NCBI RefSeq assembly: GCF_005938085.1 | Contig: NZ_SMZK01000001.1 | Span: 744,001 to 808,000 of the forward strand | Direction: 5' to 3' | Length of the DNA: 64,000 bases | DNA from: Haloterrigena sp. H1 | GTDB taxonomy: Archaea; Halobacteriota; Halobacteria; Halobacteriales; Natrialbaceae | In this document: positions 9,018-18,068 of the stretch, piece after piece | How positions within the stretch are numbered: position 1 is the first letter of the stretch | Layout of the letters: each line of letters starts with the position of its first letter | Made by a program: the position numbers and the translations under genes | Notes under the pieces: model-generated | Databases searched by the model: none | Seen by the model: only the letters and a program-made list of their open reading frames with translations | Told to the model about the DNA's origin: nothing

Positions 9018-10655
9018 CTACGCGTACGTGTTCTCCCAGGTCGTGACGTCGCTCGCTCCGAGGTCACGGATTCCGTCGACCAGCCGGTTCTTCTTGAACG
9101 CCGGGCTCGTCGACGAGTCGTAGAGGCAGACTGCCTCCTCGCCGCCCAACGACTCGAGTACCGAGTCGCGAACGAGTGCGTTGGACCCGAGGTCGATGAA
9201 CGGATGCTGACTGGCGCGTAGTTCGCTCTGGTAGACCGTCAAATCCGCACCTGTGTTGACGAGGGCGTTCCGGTCCGTCCCGTCTCGGCCCTGCTGTGTG
9301 ACATCGACGTAGCTGAAGCGACAGTTATCCCGCTCACACCGAATCCCGTCGCGGAAGCCGCCACCGTCGCCTGCCCGTCCCGAGATCGACAGCTGCTCGG
9401 CGAGTATCTGCTCGGTCCGATCGCTCTCTCGAATCCAGAGCGGATAGCCGCCGGCGGTTTCGTGGGTGATATCCGTCTCGACGATCGTCGTCTCGCCGCA
9501 CTCGGGCGAGAGGACGATTCCGTGGTTGATGTCCGACCCCCGGAGTTCCAGGCGAGTGTTGTCGATCCGGGCACTTTCGCAGGTGTTCATGACCGAAATC
9601 GCGTGACTCGTTGGCATCGGCGAGGTGATCTCGATAGCGGCCCCGTAGATTTCGATGTCCTGCCCGTCTTCGATCCGGATCCCACGCTGAGCTCTGTCCT
9701 CCGGCCGCGTCGCATCGACTTCGACGGTCGGCCACCGGATTTCACTCTCCTGGCCACCGACGCGCACGTTCGCGCCGTTGCTGTTTCGGAACCAGCCACC
9801 GTGGACGATGATCGTCCCCTCGCCGCCCGCCGCGTAGAGGCCGTTGTTCGGAAAGCCGCCGAGCCAGCAGTGTCTGAACTCGAGCGTCCCCACGTTCTGG
9901 TTCGCTTCGATACCGATCGGGCCGCGCCAGCGGTTGCCGGCGCTGGGCGTGTTATCGACCCACGCACCGCCGTCCGGCGCTCGGAACCGTTCGACGATCC
10001 CGTAGCCGTCGGGATCGGTGACGTTGAACATGCCCGGCCCCCACGTCCCGCTGTCGTGGAAGCCGTCGATCGTCACGTCGCGGACCTCAAGTCGGTCGGC
10101 GTAGGCTTCGATCGTCCGGATCCCCGTGTCGGGTGCCGACTGATCGACGTCGAAGCCCTCGAAGCGGAGATGGCTCCCGGGACTGTACGAGACACCGAGA
10201 CGGAACAGCCGATACTGCGGCCCGTCGAACTCGTGGAAGTCCGCCGGAATCAGCGTCGCGTTCTCGCCGACGACGCCGAAGTTGTCGAAGCCCGTGAATC
10301 GAAACTGCTCGTCCATGAAGTACTCCCCCTCGGGAAAGACGAGCAGCGTGTCGTCACTGCGAAGGTCCTCAAGTACGGGCGTAATCGATTCGGTACCGGT
10401 ATCGTCCGCGCCGGCCTCGGTCACGTCCACGACGGTCGCGTACTCGTCGTAGTAGTGGTCGTACGGATCCGACGCGGCGGCGGTCGACGTCAAGCCGAGT
10501 CCGGCGGCACACGCCGCCACGGTTCCTTGCAAGAACCCCCTCCTCGACCGTGACCTCGAGCCGTCGAGCGATGGTCGACCGGCCTCCCCCTCGGTCGAGT
10601 GAGAATCACGAGAAGCGTCACGATTCAAGCGCTGCAGATCACTTCCATCCGACAT
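9018..10655 (-). CDS. Tat-exported right-handed parallel beta-helix protein
   Basis: A 545-residue protein with a long polar head, then a twin-arginine motif SRRGFLQG (residues about 37-44) and an AAAS cleavage site. After export, the YATVVDVTEAGAD opening followed by TLLVFPEGEYFM is the start typical of pectate-lyase-like beta-helices. Repeated short strands rich in N, G, I and V (for example VRDVTIDGF, LEFRHCWLGGF, ARIDNTRLELRG) continue to the end. Relatives bind or cleave acidic polysaccharides, but no catalytic set can be assigned by eye. Position next to a flippase and an AlkP-type enzyme suggests work on the cell's own exopolysaccharide. A TATA-like TTTTTAAG lies about 60 bp upstream. 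Confidence 0.8.
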   Translation of the reverse strand: MSDGSDLQRLNRDASRDSHSTEGEAGRPSLDGSRSRSRRGFLQGTVAACAAGLGLTSTAAASDPYDHYYDEYATVVDVTEAGADDTGTESITPVLEDLRSDDTLLVFPEGEYFMDEQFRFTGFDNFGVVGENATLIPADFHEFDGPQYRLFRLGVSYSPGSHLRFEGFDVDQSAPDTGIRTIEAYADRLEVRDVTIDGFHDSGTWGPGMFNVTDPDGYGIVERFRAPDGGAWVDNTPSAGNRWRGPIGIEANQNVGTLEFRHCWLGGFPNNGLYAAGGEGTIIVHGGWFRNSNGANVRVGGQESEIRWPTVEVDATRPEDRAQRGIRIEDGQDIEIYGAAIEITSPMPTSHAISVMNTCESARIDNTRLELRGSDINHGIVLSPECGETTIVETDITHETAGGYPLWIRESDRTEQILAEQLSISGRAGDGGGFRDGIRCERDNCRFSYVDVTQQGRDGTDRNALVNTGADLTVYQSELRASQHPFIDLGSNALVRDSVLESLGGEEAVCLYDSSTSPAFKKNRLVDGIRDLGASDVTTWENTYA

Positions 10656-10916
10656 TGAAATACAAGTCGTTGTGAGTAATGATGGGGTCCAGTAGCTATG
10701 GATTCGGATAGCAAGTTTTTAAGTTCGAGAGCCGATCGTCGCGCTCGAGTCAGCCGAAGTGATTCGATTTCCGAAACGGTTGCGCGTGTTACAACTCGCC
10801 GATCCAGCGGCGAGAACGAGAGAATTCTCACGGTTCAAACTGCGCGTTTACCACCCCGTTAATCGCTGCTCTCGTGACGGACCATCGTGACGTTCGGCAC
10901 CTGATTATTAGTCTCA

Positions 10917-11579
10917 TTATCGACATTCCTCGGGCATCCGATCGCGCTCGAGCGTGGTGGCGATCAGTTCGGAGACGGCGTGGCGAAGTCGCTGGGAAAC
11001 CGCGGAATCCGAGATGCCGAGTCGATCGGCGAGGTCGTCCTGTGTGGCTCCGCGTGGCACGTCGAAGTAGCCAGCGAAGTAGGCCATCGTGAGGATCTCG
11101 TGCTGTCGTTCTGTCAGGAAATACGTCCGCTCGTCGGACGCTGATGAGTCGTACAGTCGGTTTACGCGAAACGAGACGCCGTGATCGCGACAGTGTGCCC
11201 GAAACGCCGACAATGCGTCGCGGTCGGGGACGTGGACCCGTGTGACCCACCCACCGTCGCCGCTCGTGATCGTGAAGGCGAACACCCCGGTCTCGACACA
11301 GCGATCGGGAACGATCTCGAGGGGCGTCTCGACGACGACACGGTAGATCGTCCGGTTCTCGAAGACGGCGACGCGTGTCGGGTTCGAAACGGTCGGGTCG
11401 GCCTCCATCACCGCCTCGAGTGCTGTATCCGCGTTGCTGAACGCCGAGACGAACTGTTGGCGTTGCTCGTCGAACGTCGTCCCGTACTCGTATCTGAGCG
11501 TCACGCCAGGACAGCGTTTCATCGTCGGGACCAGCGGAAGATCGTCGTGTCTGAGGTGGATTTCTGCAATAAATCCCAT
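10917..11579 (-). CDS. Bat-type helix-turn-helix transcription regulator
   Basis: A 220-residue protein with an N-terminal sensor-like alpha/beta region and a C-terminal helix-turn-helix: HEILTMAYFAGYFDVPRG leads into LADRLGISDSAVSQRLRHA near residues 175-205. This arrangement is that of the bacterioopsin-activator (bat) HTH family, expanded in haloarchaea. The N-terminal region has no recognisable ligand motif. It lies at the downstream side of the beta-helix gene on the same strand as most glycan genes, so control of this cluster is plausible but only inferred. Confidence 0.82.
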   Translation of the reverse strand: MGFIAEIHLRHDDLPLVPTMKRCPGVTLRYEYGTTFDEQRQQFVSAFSNADTALEAVMEADPTVSNPTRVAVFENRTIYRVVVETPLEIVPDRCVETGVFAFTITSGDGGWVTRVHVPDRDALSAFRAHCRDHGVSFRVNRLYDSSASDERTYFLTERQHEILTMAYFAGYFDVPRGATQDDLADRLGISDSAVSQRLRHAVSELIATTLERDRMPEECR

Positions 11580-11678
11580 TGAGATATCGGTGTCGTACTC
11601 CGTCGTCGGGAGCGGCCGCCCATACTTATACCGCGGGTAAGCGGGTTGCAGCGACTCGAATCGGGCCTGTGAGGGCGG

Positions 11679-13361
11679 TCAGTTCATGTAGCCCAGATCG
11701 GCCAACCGATCGGTGACCGCTTCGTCCGTCGCCGGTCGGTGGCCGTCATCGTGCGTGTCGTACTCGGGATAGGACGTCGGTTCGATCGGGTCGACGACGG
11801 GAACGACGCTGCCGTCCATGCGGTCACTGTACGGAACGCCCATCGCGGCCATGACCGTCGGTGCGACGTCGAAGAGGTGGGCCCGTTCGAGCGCGGTTGT
11901 CTCGTCGATTCCCTCGCCCGCGGCCACGAAGACCCCGTCGAGTTTGTGATTCCAGGGTTCGGCCGGGCTGAAGTAGTCGCCGTCGCCCAGCTGCTCGGAG
12001 AGCATGTGATCGAAGCCAGCGGGGATCGTGACGATGTCGACCGTCTCCTCGAGTTCGTCACCGTGGAAGTACTGCTCGCGTGGTGCGACCGTCTCGAAGA
12101 ACGGCTCGCCGTCGGGCGTCTCGATCGCCTGAAGTGCCCGGATGAGGTTCTCGCGGAGTTCCTCGTACTCTTCTGGTGGAATGACACCGTTGGGTTCTCG
12201 CCCCTCGAGATTGATTCGAACGCCGAGTTCGGTCCGTGCACGGACGTAGGCCTCCGATTCGGCGAAGTCGACCTGCTCGTTGGCCGTCCGGGAGATCCCG
12301 CTCGGTGCATACTCGATGGCGATCTCGGCCAGTCCGACCCGCTCGAGAGCAGTCCTGATGCGACGGGCGGTGATGCCGAATCGGGCGGCAACCGACGCTG
12401 CGCGTGCAGCGACGCCCGGTTCCCAGGTGTCATACTCTTCGCCCTCGCGGAGTCGTCTCCGCATCGGCGTCCACGACGGCATCCCCTTGCCGCCGGTCGT
12501 CGTCTCGAGATAGCCCATGTCGCGGAGGTACTCGTTGACCCGGAACTCGTACCCGTCGTACTGTCCCATCCCGTGATCGCTCACGAGGAAGACGCGATCG
12601 GGGTCACAGTCATCAAGGATCTTTCCGATCTGTTCGTCGGTCGCCTCGTAGACGCGGTCGACGTGTCGTTGCTTGCCGCTGAACTCGTGGAAGACGGTAT
12701 CGGTCTTCTGGAACTGAACGAAGCCGAAATCCGGCTCGAACTCGCCGACGAGATAGCGAAACGCCTGGCCGCGCATCCGAACGAGGTTCTGATACTCGTC
12801 GATCTTCGCACTATCGGACAGCGAGTCGTCGTCTCGCGTGTAGCTCGGGTAGACGCGATACTCCCCGATCGCGTCGCGGACCTCGTCTAAGAGTCCGACG
12901 GGGTGACATGGCGGGTCCTCGGGCCCGAGGAAGCCGGGGATCACCGCCCCGTCGAACTCGTCGGGCGGGTGCGTGACCGGTGCGTTGACGACGACGCTCG
13001 AGCGGTCGTGGTGATCCAGTAGCGTCCACAGCGAGTGCTCGTGGACGTCGTCGTTGCTCGCTACGTGCCAGTCGTAGCCGTCGTAACCGACGAAGCCGAC
13101 CACGCCGTGTTTTCCGGGGTTAGCACCGGTATAAATCGACGGCCACGCGCTCGGCGTCCACGGTGGAATCTGTGACTCGAGCGGCGCGGCGACCCCCTCC
13201 GAACAGAGCCGCTCGATGGTCGGAATTCGGTTTGCTTCGAACAACCGTTCGAAAACCGGCAGACACCCCGCATCGATCCCGATGAGCAGCGTGTCCAGCC
13301 CGTTCGATTCGTTCGTACCCCCAGTCGATGCCGTGTCGTCACGGCGAAACGTCCGAGTCAT
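11679..13361 (-). CDS. Alkaline-phosphatase-superfamily phosphodiesterase/phosphatase
   Basis: A 560-residue protein of the type I phosphodiesterase/nucleotide pyrophosphatase group. LLIGIDAG (Asp30) supplies the first metal ligand, PPWTPSAWPS holds the nucleophile Thr69, and VFLVSDHGMGQ gives the DHG metal motif. Later, SPAEPWNHKLDGVF and HLFDVAPTVMAAMG complete the fold. No signal peptide is visible, so it is probably cytoplasmic or loosely membrane-linked. Homologues often sit in archaeal surface-glycan clusters, and action on a lipid-linked or nucleotide-linked sugar phosphate is likely. The true substrate cannot be read from sequence. Confidence 0.85.
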   Translation of the reverse strand: MTRTFRRDDTASTGGTNESNGLDTLLIGIDAGCLPVFERLFEANRIPTIERLCSEGVAAPLESQIPPWTPSAWPSIYTGANPGKHGVVGFVGYDGYDWHVASNDDVHEHSLWTLLDHHDRSSVVVNAPVTHPPDEFDGAVIPGFLGPEDPPCHPVGLLDEVRDAIGEYRVYPSYTRDDDSLSDSAKIDEYQNLVRMRGQAFRYLVGEFEPDFGFVQFQKTDTVFHEFSGKQRHVDRVYEATDEQIGKILDDCDPDRVFLVSDHGMGQYDGYEFRVNEYLRDMGYLETTTGGKGMPSWTPMRRRLREGEEYDTWEPGVAARAASVAARFGITARRIRTALERVGLAEIAIEYAPSGISRTANEQVDFAESEAYVRARTELGVRINLEGREPNGVIPPEEYEELRENLIRALQAIETPDGEPFFETVAPREQYFHGDELEETVDIVTIPAGFDHMLSEQLGDGDYFSPAEPWNHKLDGVFVAAGEGIDETTALERAHLFDVAPTVMAAMGVPYSDRMDGSVVPVVDPIEPTSYPEYDTHDDGHRPATDEAVTDRLADLGYMN

Positions 13362-13538
13362 CCTTTTAGTTGTCTACTCAGTGTGTCCGTTCGACCGCAG
13401 CCGACAGCCCATGGCAGCGGTGTCGTTCGTTGCACCACGTCTCTACGCCAACCGATGGTGACGGGATACTTCATTATCGATGCGTTAAACCCGCCATAAC
13501 GCCCGAATTCCGCCGATCGGATGGTGTCTCGGGCCCGG

Positions 13539-14876
13539 TCACGCGCGAATGCCCGATATCGTTTCGATCACGTTCTCGAGGACCCCAACGGCATCTGCCT
13601 CCAGTTGCTCGGCCCGAAACTCGTCTCGGGCTTCGGCCGTGAGACGGATGACCGGCTCGGTGCCGCTCGGACGCAGGAGGAACCAGCCGTCGTCGACGTC
13701 GACGTAGACGCCGTCGAGCGTCTCAACATCGTCATAACGCTCGCGGACGCGCTCGCGGACCAGATTCATTACGGCGTCTTTGTTCTCGATCTTGACCGAC
13801 GCACGGCGGATGGGGTACGTCTCGATATCCATGACGAGATCGGACAGCGGCCCGCGGTCGGCGACCAGTTCGACGAGTTTGCACGCTGCGAGCGGCCCGT
13901 CCGGACAGAGCGTCTCGTCCGGCCAGATCCACGCTCCGCTGGGCTCGCCGCCGAAGACGACATCCGACCGCGTGGCGCGGTCGGCCACGAAGCCGTCACC
14001 GACCCGCGTTCGGCTCACCGACGCGCCGACAGCCTCGAGCGCGTCATCGACGGCCATGCTCGTATCGATCGGCGCGGCGATCACGTCGCCATCGGTCGCG
14101 GTCTCACGCGCGAACAGGGCGAGGAGGGCGTCTTTCGGCACGAAGGAACCGGTCTCGTCGACTGCCAGCATCCGATCGGCGTCGCCGTCGTGGGCGATCC
14201 CCACCGCCGCGTCGGTCGCCTCGACGAGCGCCGAGAGGTCGCCGAGCGTCTCTCGCGTCGGCTCGCTCGGCCGGCCGGGAAAGCGTCCGTCTCGCTGTCC
14301 GTTCAGCGTCACGACGTCACAGCCAAGCTCCGAGAGCACGCGCGCGGTGATCGCGCCGGTGCCGTTCCCGACGTCGACGGCGACGCTCGGCGGCTCGTCG
14401 ATCGAGACGGCCTCGCGCAACGCCGCCGCATGGCGGTCGGTCGCATCCGGGAGCGGCTCGCGCGAGCCGTGTCCGTCCCACGGACGGAGGTCGTACTCGT
14501 CGCCTTCGACGCGAGCGGCAATCGCGTCGAGTTGCTCGGGATCGAAGGCCTTGCCCGAGGCCGACCAGAGTTTGAGCCCGTTATCCGGCGCGGGATTGTG
14601 CGAGGCCGTGACGACAATGCCTGCATCCGCGTTCGTTCGCGGGACCGCTCTGGCGATCGTCGGTGTTGGTGCGACGCCGGCCTCGAGCACGTCCGCACCG
14701 CACTCTCGCAGTCCGGCGGTCACTGCATCGGTCAGGACCGCGCCACTCTCTCGCGCGTCTCGCCCGACGACGACGCAATCGTAGCCGTCGGATGCGACGG
14801 CGCGCCCGATCGAGAGCGCGAGTTCGGCCGTTACTTCTTCGCCGACAGTGCCGCGGATACCGCTCGTTCCGAACAT
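13539..14876 (-). CDS. Phosphohexomutase (phosphoglucosamine/phosphomannomutase family)
   Basis: The frame opens at 14984, but the conserved N-terminus MFGTSGIRG fixes the start at ATG 14876, giving 445 residues, the usual length. VVTASHNP carries the phosphoserine (Ser92), HDGDADRM is the magnesium loop, GGEPSGAW is the sugar-binding loop, and RPSGTEPVIR near the C-terminus is the phosphate-binding loop. The enzyme interconverts hexose 1- and 6-phosphates. GlmM-like and ManB-like activities cannot be separated by eye. It would feed nucleotide sugars to the adjacent glycosyltransferases. Confidence 0.9.
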   Translation of the reverse strand: MFGTSGIRGTVGEEVTAELALSIGRAVASDGYDCVVVGRDARESGAVLTDAVTAGLRECGADVLEAGVAPTPTIARAVPRTNADAGIVVTASHNPAPDNGLKLWSASGKAFDPEQLDAIAARVEGDEYDLRPWDGHGSREPLPDATDRHAAALREAVSIDEPPSVAVDVGNGTGAITARVLSELGCDVVTLNGQRDGRFPGRPSEPTRETLGDLSALVEATDAAVGIAHDGDADRMLAVDETGSFVPKDALLALFARETATDGDVIAAPIDTSMAVDDALEAVGASVSRTRVGDGFVADRATRSDVVFGGEPSGAWIWPDETLCPDGPLAACKLVELVADRGPLSDLVMDIETYPIRRASVKIENKDAVMNLVRERVRERYDDVETLDGVYVDVDDGWFLLRPSGTEPVIRLTAEARDEFRAEQLEADAVGVLENVIETISGIRA

Positions 14877-15038
14877 AGCATGGGCTCTCGAGGACGCAGG
14901 GATTACTATGGAGTTGTTAGGACGAGGTAGCGGGTATTCAGGGGCTGCTTCTGTGTGGGGCTGTGTTCTACTGGCGGATATCACAGCGGTAGCTCACACC
15001 AATAACTCTCTGGGTGAAAAGTATAAGAAATACCATAA

Positions 15039-15111
15039 TAGTCCCGGGCAGATTCGAACTGCCGTCATGGGCTCCAAAGGCCCATATGATTGGCCACTAC
15101 ACCACGGGACT
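15039..15111 (-). tRNA. tRNA-Gln (anticodon TTG)
   Basis: Read on the minus strand, the acceptor arms AGTCCCG and CGGGACT pair perfectly over 7 bp, followed by discriminator A. The anticodon stem TGGGC/GCCCA encloses the loop CTTTGGA with anticodon TTG, which reads CAA. The T arm contains GTTCGAATC. Length is 73 nt with no intron and no encoded CCA. It lies alone in a gap of about 430 bp between the mutase and aminotransferase genes. Confidence 0.95.
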
Positions 15112-15304
15112 TGCCGTCACTTCGGGGTAGTCGATAGAGTGGCTTATGAGTTATTGTTTACTTCGAGGCGAAGATGGCGAGAGTGCGTCGAGCCCAACAT
15201 CTATCTAGAGTGAAAGTAATCCGAACAGCTTCGAGCGACGCGCTCGAGTACGCTCATAGAGAACCCGATTCGGCACCGGAAAAGCTGCTCGCGACGGTGT
15301 TGAC

Positions 15305-16450
15305 TTACAGGTAGCCTTCCTCGGCCAGTCGCTCGATGCCTTCCTCGAGTCGCTCTTCGCTCGCCGCATACGAGATGCGCGCGTAGCCGGGCGTGCCGAA
15401 CGCGCTGCCGGGCACGGTCGCGACGTGGGCGTCTTCGATCGCGCCTTCACACCAGGCCTGATCGTCGTCGTCGACGGGCAGCATCATGTAGAACGCGCCC
15501 TCGGGGACGGCGACGTCGACGTCGTGTTCGTCGAGCAGATCGATGACGAGGTCGCGGCGTTCTTCGAAGGCTGCGACCATCTCGTCGACGGCGTCCTCGG
15601 TCTCGAGCGCTTCGAGGCCGGCGTGCTGGACGAAGTTCACGGCGGAAGAGACGGAGTGGCTGTGGAGTTTGCCGGCCTGGTCGATCAGATCCTCGGGACC
15701 GGCGAAGTAGCCGAGCCGCCAGCCGGTCATCGAGTAGGCCTTCGAGAAGCCGTTGACCGTGATGGTGCGGTCGGCCATGCCCTCGAGCGTGCCGAGGCTG
15801 GTCGGTTCGACGCCGTAGGTGATCTCCTTGTAGATCTCGTCGGAGATGACGGTGATATCGTGTTCGACGGCGAGGTCGCGGACACCCTCGAGCGCGGCGT
15901 CGGAGTAGACCGCACCGGTGGGGTTCGACGGGGAGTTGACGACGAGTAGTTCGGTGTCGTCGGAGACCGCGGCCTCGAGGTCGTCGAGGGCTGGCTCGAG
16001 CTGGAAATCGGAGTCGGAGAGGTCGACGCGGGTCAGCTCGCCGCCGGCCATCTTGACCATCGCCTCGTAGGAGACCCACGCGGGGTCGAGCAGGACGACT
16101 TCGTCGCCCTCCTGAATCAGGGCTTGGACGATCTCGTAGAGGGCCTGCTTCGCGCCGGGCGTGACGATGATCTCGTCTGCGGTGTGCTCTAAGCCGTCGT
16201 CAGCGAGTTTGTCGGCGATCGCCTCGCGGAGTTCGAGGATGCCGGCGGAGGTCGTGTAGCCGGTGTGACCGGCGTCCATCGCGTCCTTGCCGGCCTCGAC
16301 GATGTTCTCGGGCGTGGGGAAGTCGGGTTCGCCGACGGAGAGGTCGACGACGTCTGCGCCCTCGGCCTCGAGTTCGGTGGCGAGCGCGGAGATCGCAAGC
16401 GTTGCGGACGGTTCGACTCGGGTTACACGGTCGGTGAATTCCATCGTCAT
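15305..16450 (-). CDS. Class I pyridoxal-phosphate aminotransferase (aspartate aminotransferase-like)
   Basis: A 381-residue fold type I enzyme. VNSPSNPTGAVYS contains the substrate/cofactor Asn, VNGFSKAYSMTGWRLGY holds the PLP-binding lysine, and GYARISYAAS carries the arginine that binds the alpha-carboxylate. The N-terminal VDLSVGEPDFPTP is typical of the subgroup Igamma aspartate/aromatic transaminases. The gene starts at ATG 16450, overlapping the ribH stop by 4 nt (ATGA); a second ATG two codons on is also possible. The exact amino acid specificity is not clear from sequence. Confidence 0.9.
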   Translation of the reverse strand: MTMEFTDRVTRVEPSATLAISALATELEAEGADVVDLSVGEPDFPTPENIVEAGKDAMDAGHTGYTTSAGILELREAIADKLADDGLEHTADEIIVTPGAKQALYEIVQALIQEGDEVVLLDPAWVSYEAMVKMAGGELTRVDLSDSDFQLEPALDDLEAAVSDDTELLVVNSPSNPTGAVYSDAALEGVRDLAVEHDITVISDEIYKEITYGVEPTSLGTLEGMADRTITVNGFSKAYSMTGWRLGYFAGPEDLIDQAGKLHSHSVSSAVNFVQHAGLEALETEDAVDEMVAAFEERRDLVIDLLDEHDVDVAVPEGAFYMMLPVDDDDQAWCEGAIEDAHVATVPGSAFGTPGYARISYAASEERLEEGIERLAEEGYL

Positions 16451-16881
16451 TGTTGGGAATCGGCTGCGGGACTGGGGGCTGGGAGTTCGTCGACGAGGTC
16501 GAGCGCGCCGTCGACGGCTTTCGCCGCGTTTTCGACGCGTTCGCGCGCTTCGGCGGCGGACATACCGGGGCCGGTCACGCCGAGGGTCACCGGCGTATCG
16601 CGCTCGAGACTCACGTCGGAGAGCCGCTGCGCGGTGGCGTCGGTGATCACCTGATCGTGGTCGGTATCGCCGGTGATGACGGTGCCGATCACGGCGACGG
16701 CGTCGATCTCGTCGCGACGTGCGAGGCGGTCGGCAGCCAGCGGCGCGTCGTAGACGCCCGGCACGTGGACCGTCTCGTATACGTCTGCACCCGCGGCCGT
16801 TGCGGCCTCGAGTGCGTCCTGCTCCATCTGCTCGGTGATCGGCCGGTTGAACTCCGCGACCACCAGTCCGAGCGTGGTCAT
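16447..16881 (-). CDS. ribH: 6,7-dimethyl-8-ribityllumazine synthase
   Basis: A 144-residue protein of the usual length. LGLVVAEFNRPITEQM is the N-terminal strand with the aromatic stacking residue, VHVPGVYDAPLAA is the pyrimidine site, and AVIGTVITGDTDHDQVI carries the catalytic His in the conserved GxxI-G-T-H loop. It condenses the ribityl-pyrimidine with dihydroxybutanone phosphate in the penultimate step of riboflavin synthesis. It is the first gene of a two-gene unit with the downstream aminotransferase, joined by an ATGA overlap. Confidence 0.93.
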   Translation of the reverse strand: MTTLGLVVAEFNRPITEQMEQDALEAATAAGADVYETVHVPGVYDAPLAADRLARRDEIDAVAVIGTVITGDTDHDQVITDATAQRLSDVSLERDTPVTLGVTGPGMSAAEARERVENAAKAVDGALDLVDELPAPSPAADSQQ

Positions 16882-16902
16882 AGGCGAGCGGTAGGGAGGA
16901 TG

Positions 16903-16911
16903 GGTAAAAGA
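16903..16911 (-). promoter_or_regulatory. Leaderless promoter of ribH
   Basis: On the minus strand the sequence CTTTTACC lies 23-30 nt before the ribH ATG. That is where a haloarchaeal TATA box stands when transcription begins at the start codon. Confidence 0.55.
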
Positions 16912-17004
16912 GGTACCGTTCTGCGGTGGCCGCGTGCTATCGATTGCCGACCGGGTCAGGGCTCGACGGCACCCGATTCTCGTGCTCGAGCCGGATGGGT
17001 ATCG

Positions 17005-17832
17005 CTACGATGCGTCGGTACTGCGAAGCGTCACGTCGCCGTTGGTCGTCTCGAGACGGAGACGACGCGTCCCATCACCCAGCGTCATCTCGAGCGAACT
17101 GTCGCTCGAGGCGGTCGAATCGCCGAAGCCCTCGACCGAGATGTCGCCGTTCGTCGTCTCGATGCTGACGGTCGCACCGAGCGACGCGGATGCCCGGATC
17201 GTAATTTTGCCGTTGGTACTCTCCGCGCTCAGGTTGCCGCCGTCGTCCGCAAGCGCGATGTCGATATCCCCGTTCGTCGTACTTGCGTCCACGTCGCCGC
17301 TGACGCCAGTAACGTGAATCTCGCCGTTGGTGGTTTCGGCGCTCAGTCCTCCGTCGACACCATCGACGTCGACCCGGCCGTTCGTCGTTCCGGCGACGAG
17401 TTCGCCGGTCACGTTCCGGGTCTCGACGTCACCATTGGTCGTCTTCGCTCGCGCGAGGCGAACCTCCGGGGGGACTGTCACCTCGAGGTCGAGTTTCGGA
17501 CTGGGGCCAAACAGAAACGGCAGCTGCTCGTGGTTCGTCTCGAGCGTCAGTTGGCCGTCACTCCGGCTGGATTCGAGGGTCACCGACTCGAGGGCGTCTT
17601 CGGTCGGTGCCGCTTTGCGGGCCCGAACCTCGATCGCGTCGCCCTGGTCGCCGTCGACGGTGATCGAACCGTTGACCGTCTCGAGTGAGAGCGAACTGAG
17701 GTCGGTGATTTCGTAGGTTTCCGTCACGGTCTCGGTTGCGCTCCTGCCGGTCGCGAGACAGCCGGCGAGCGCACCAAGCACACCGAGGCTCCCCCCAGCG
17801 AGCACCTGACGTCGCGAACTATCACGTCGCAT
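17005..17832 (-). CDS. Tat lipoprotein with DUF4097 beta-repeat (adhesin-like)
   Basis: A 275-residue protein with Tat signal SRRQVLAGG (residues 6-14) and lipobox Cys25. The body is a ladder of short repeats built on T/S-x-N-G followed by a beta strand: ETVNGSITV, TTNGDVETR, TTNGRVDVD, TTNGEIHVT, TTNGDIDIA, STNGKITIR, TTNGDISVE and a final TTNGDVTLR. That is the DUF4097 signature, a predicted beta-solenoid found in bacterial and haloarchaeal surface proteins. Its role is unknown; a structural or adhesive lipoprotein on the outer face of the membrane is likely. Confidence 0.83.
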   Translation of the reverse strand: MRRDSSRRQVLAGGSLGVLGALAGCLATGRSATETVTETYEITDLSSLSLETVNGSITVDGDQGDAIEVRARKAAPTEDALESVTLESSRSDGQLTLETNHEQLPFLFGPSPKLDLEVTVPPEVRLARAKTTNGDVETRNVTGELVAGTTNGRVDVDGVDGGLSAETTNGEIHVTGVSGDVDASTTNGDIDIALADDGGNLSAESTNGKITIRASASLGATVSIETTNGDISVEGFGDSTASSDSSLEMTLGDGTRRLRLETTNGDVTLRSTDAS

Positions 17833-18033
17833 ACCAGTAACTGTGTATTGCTACCGACATATGTAGGCGCCGTCAGTTTCCGACGTGGATGGTCGCCGCG
17901 AAGATTTTTATAGGAAGCCGGCAGCCTGGCTCTCGGTCGCTGCTGGTGTGTCTCGAGTCGCCCCGTTCGATCGGACACTACACGAGACGCACGTGGATGA
18001 GATCCCTCCCTCACCTCGAGCATGCCGTTTGGG

Positions 18034-18043
18034 AATTCTTAAG
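18034..18043 (+). promoter_or_regulatory. Leaderless promoter of purK
   Basis: The AATTCTTAAG block lies 26-35 bp before ATG 18069. This matches the haloarchaeal TATA position for an mRNA without a leader and supports 18069 over the upstream in-frame GTG or ATG codons. Confidence 0.55.
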
Positions 18044-18068
18044 CGCGGGCGACGACAACCGCGGCGTA

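Noticed and set aside
9462..10553. A 363-codon plus-strand frame over the beta-helix gene
   Set aside because: It mirrors the minus-strand gene, which has a Tat signal and beta-helix repeats; the plus frame shows no motif.
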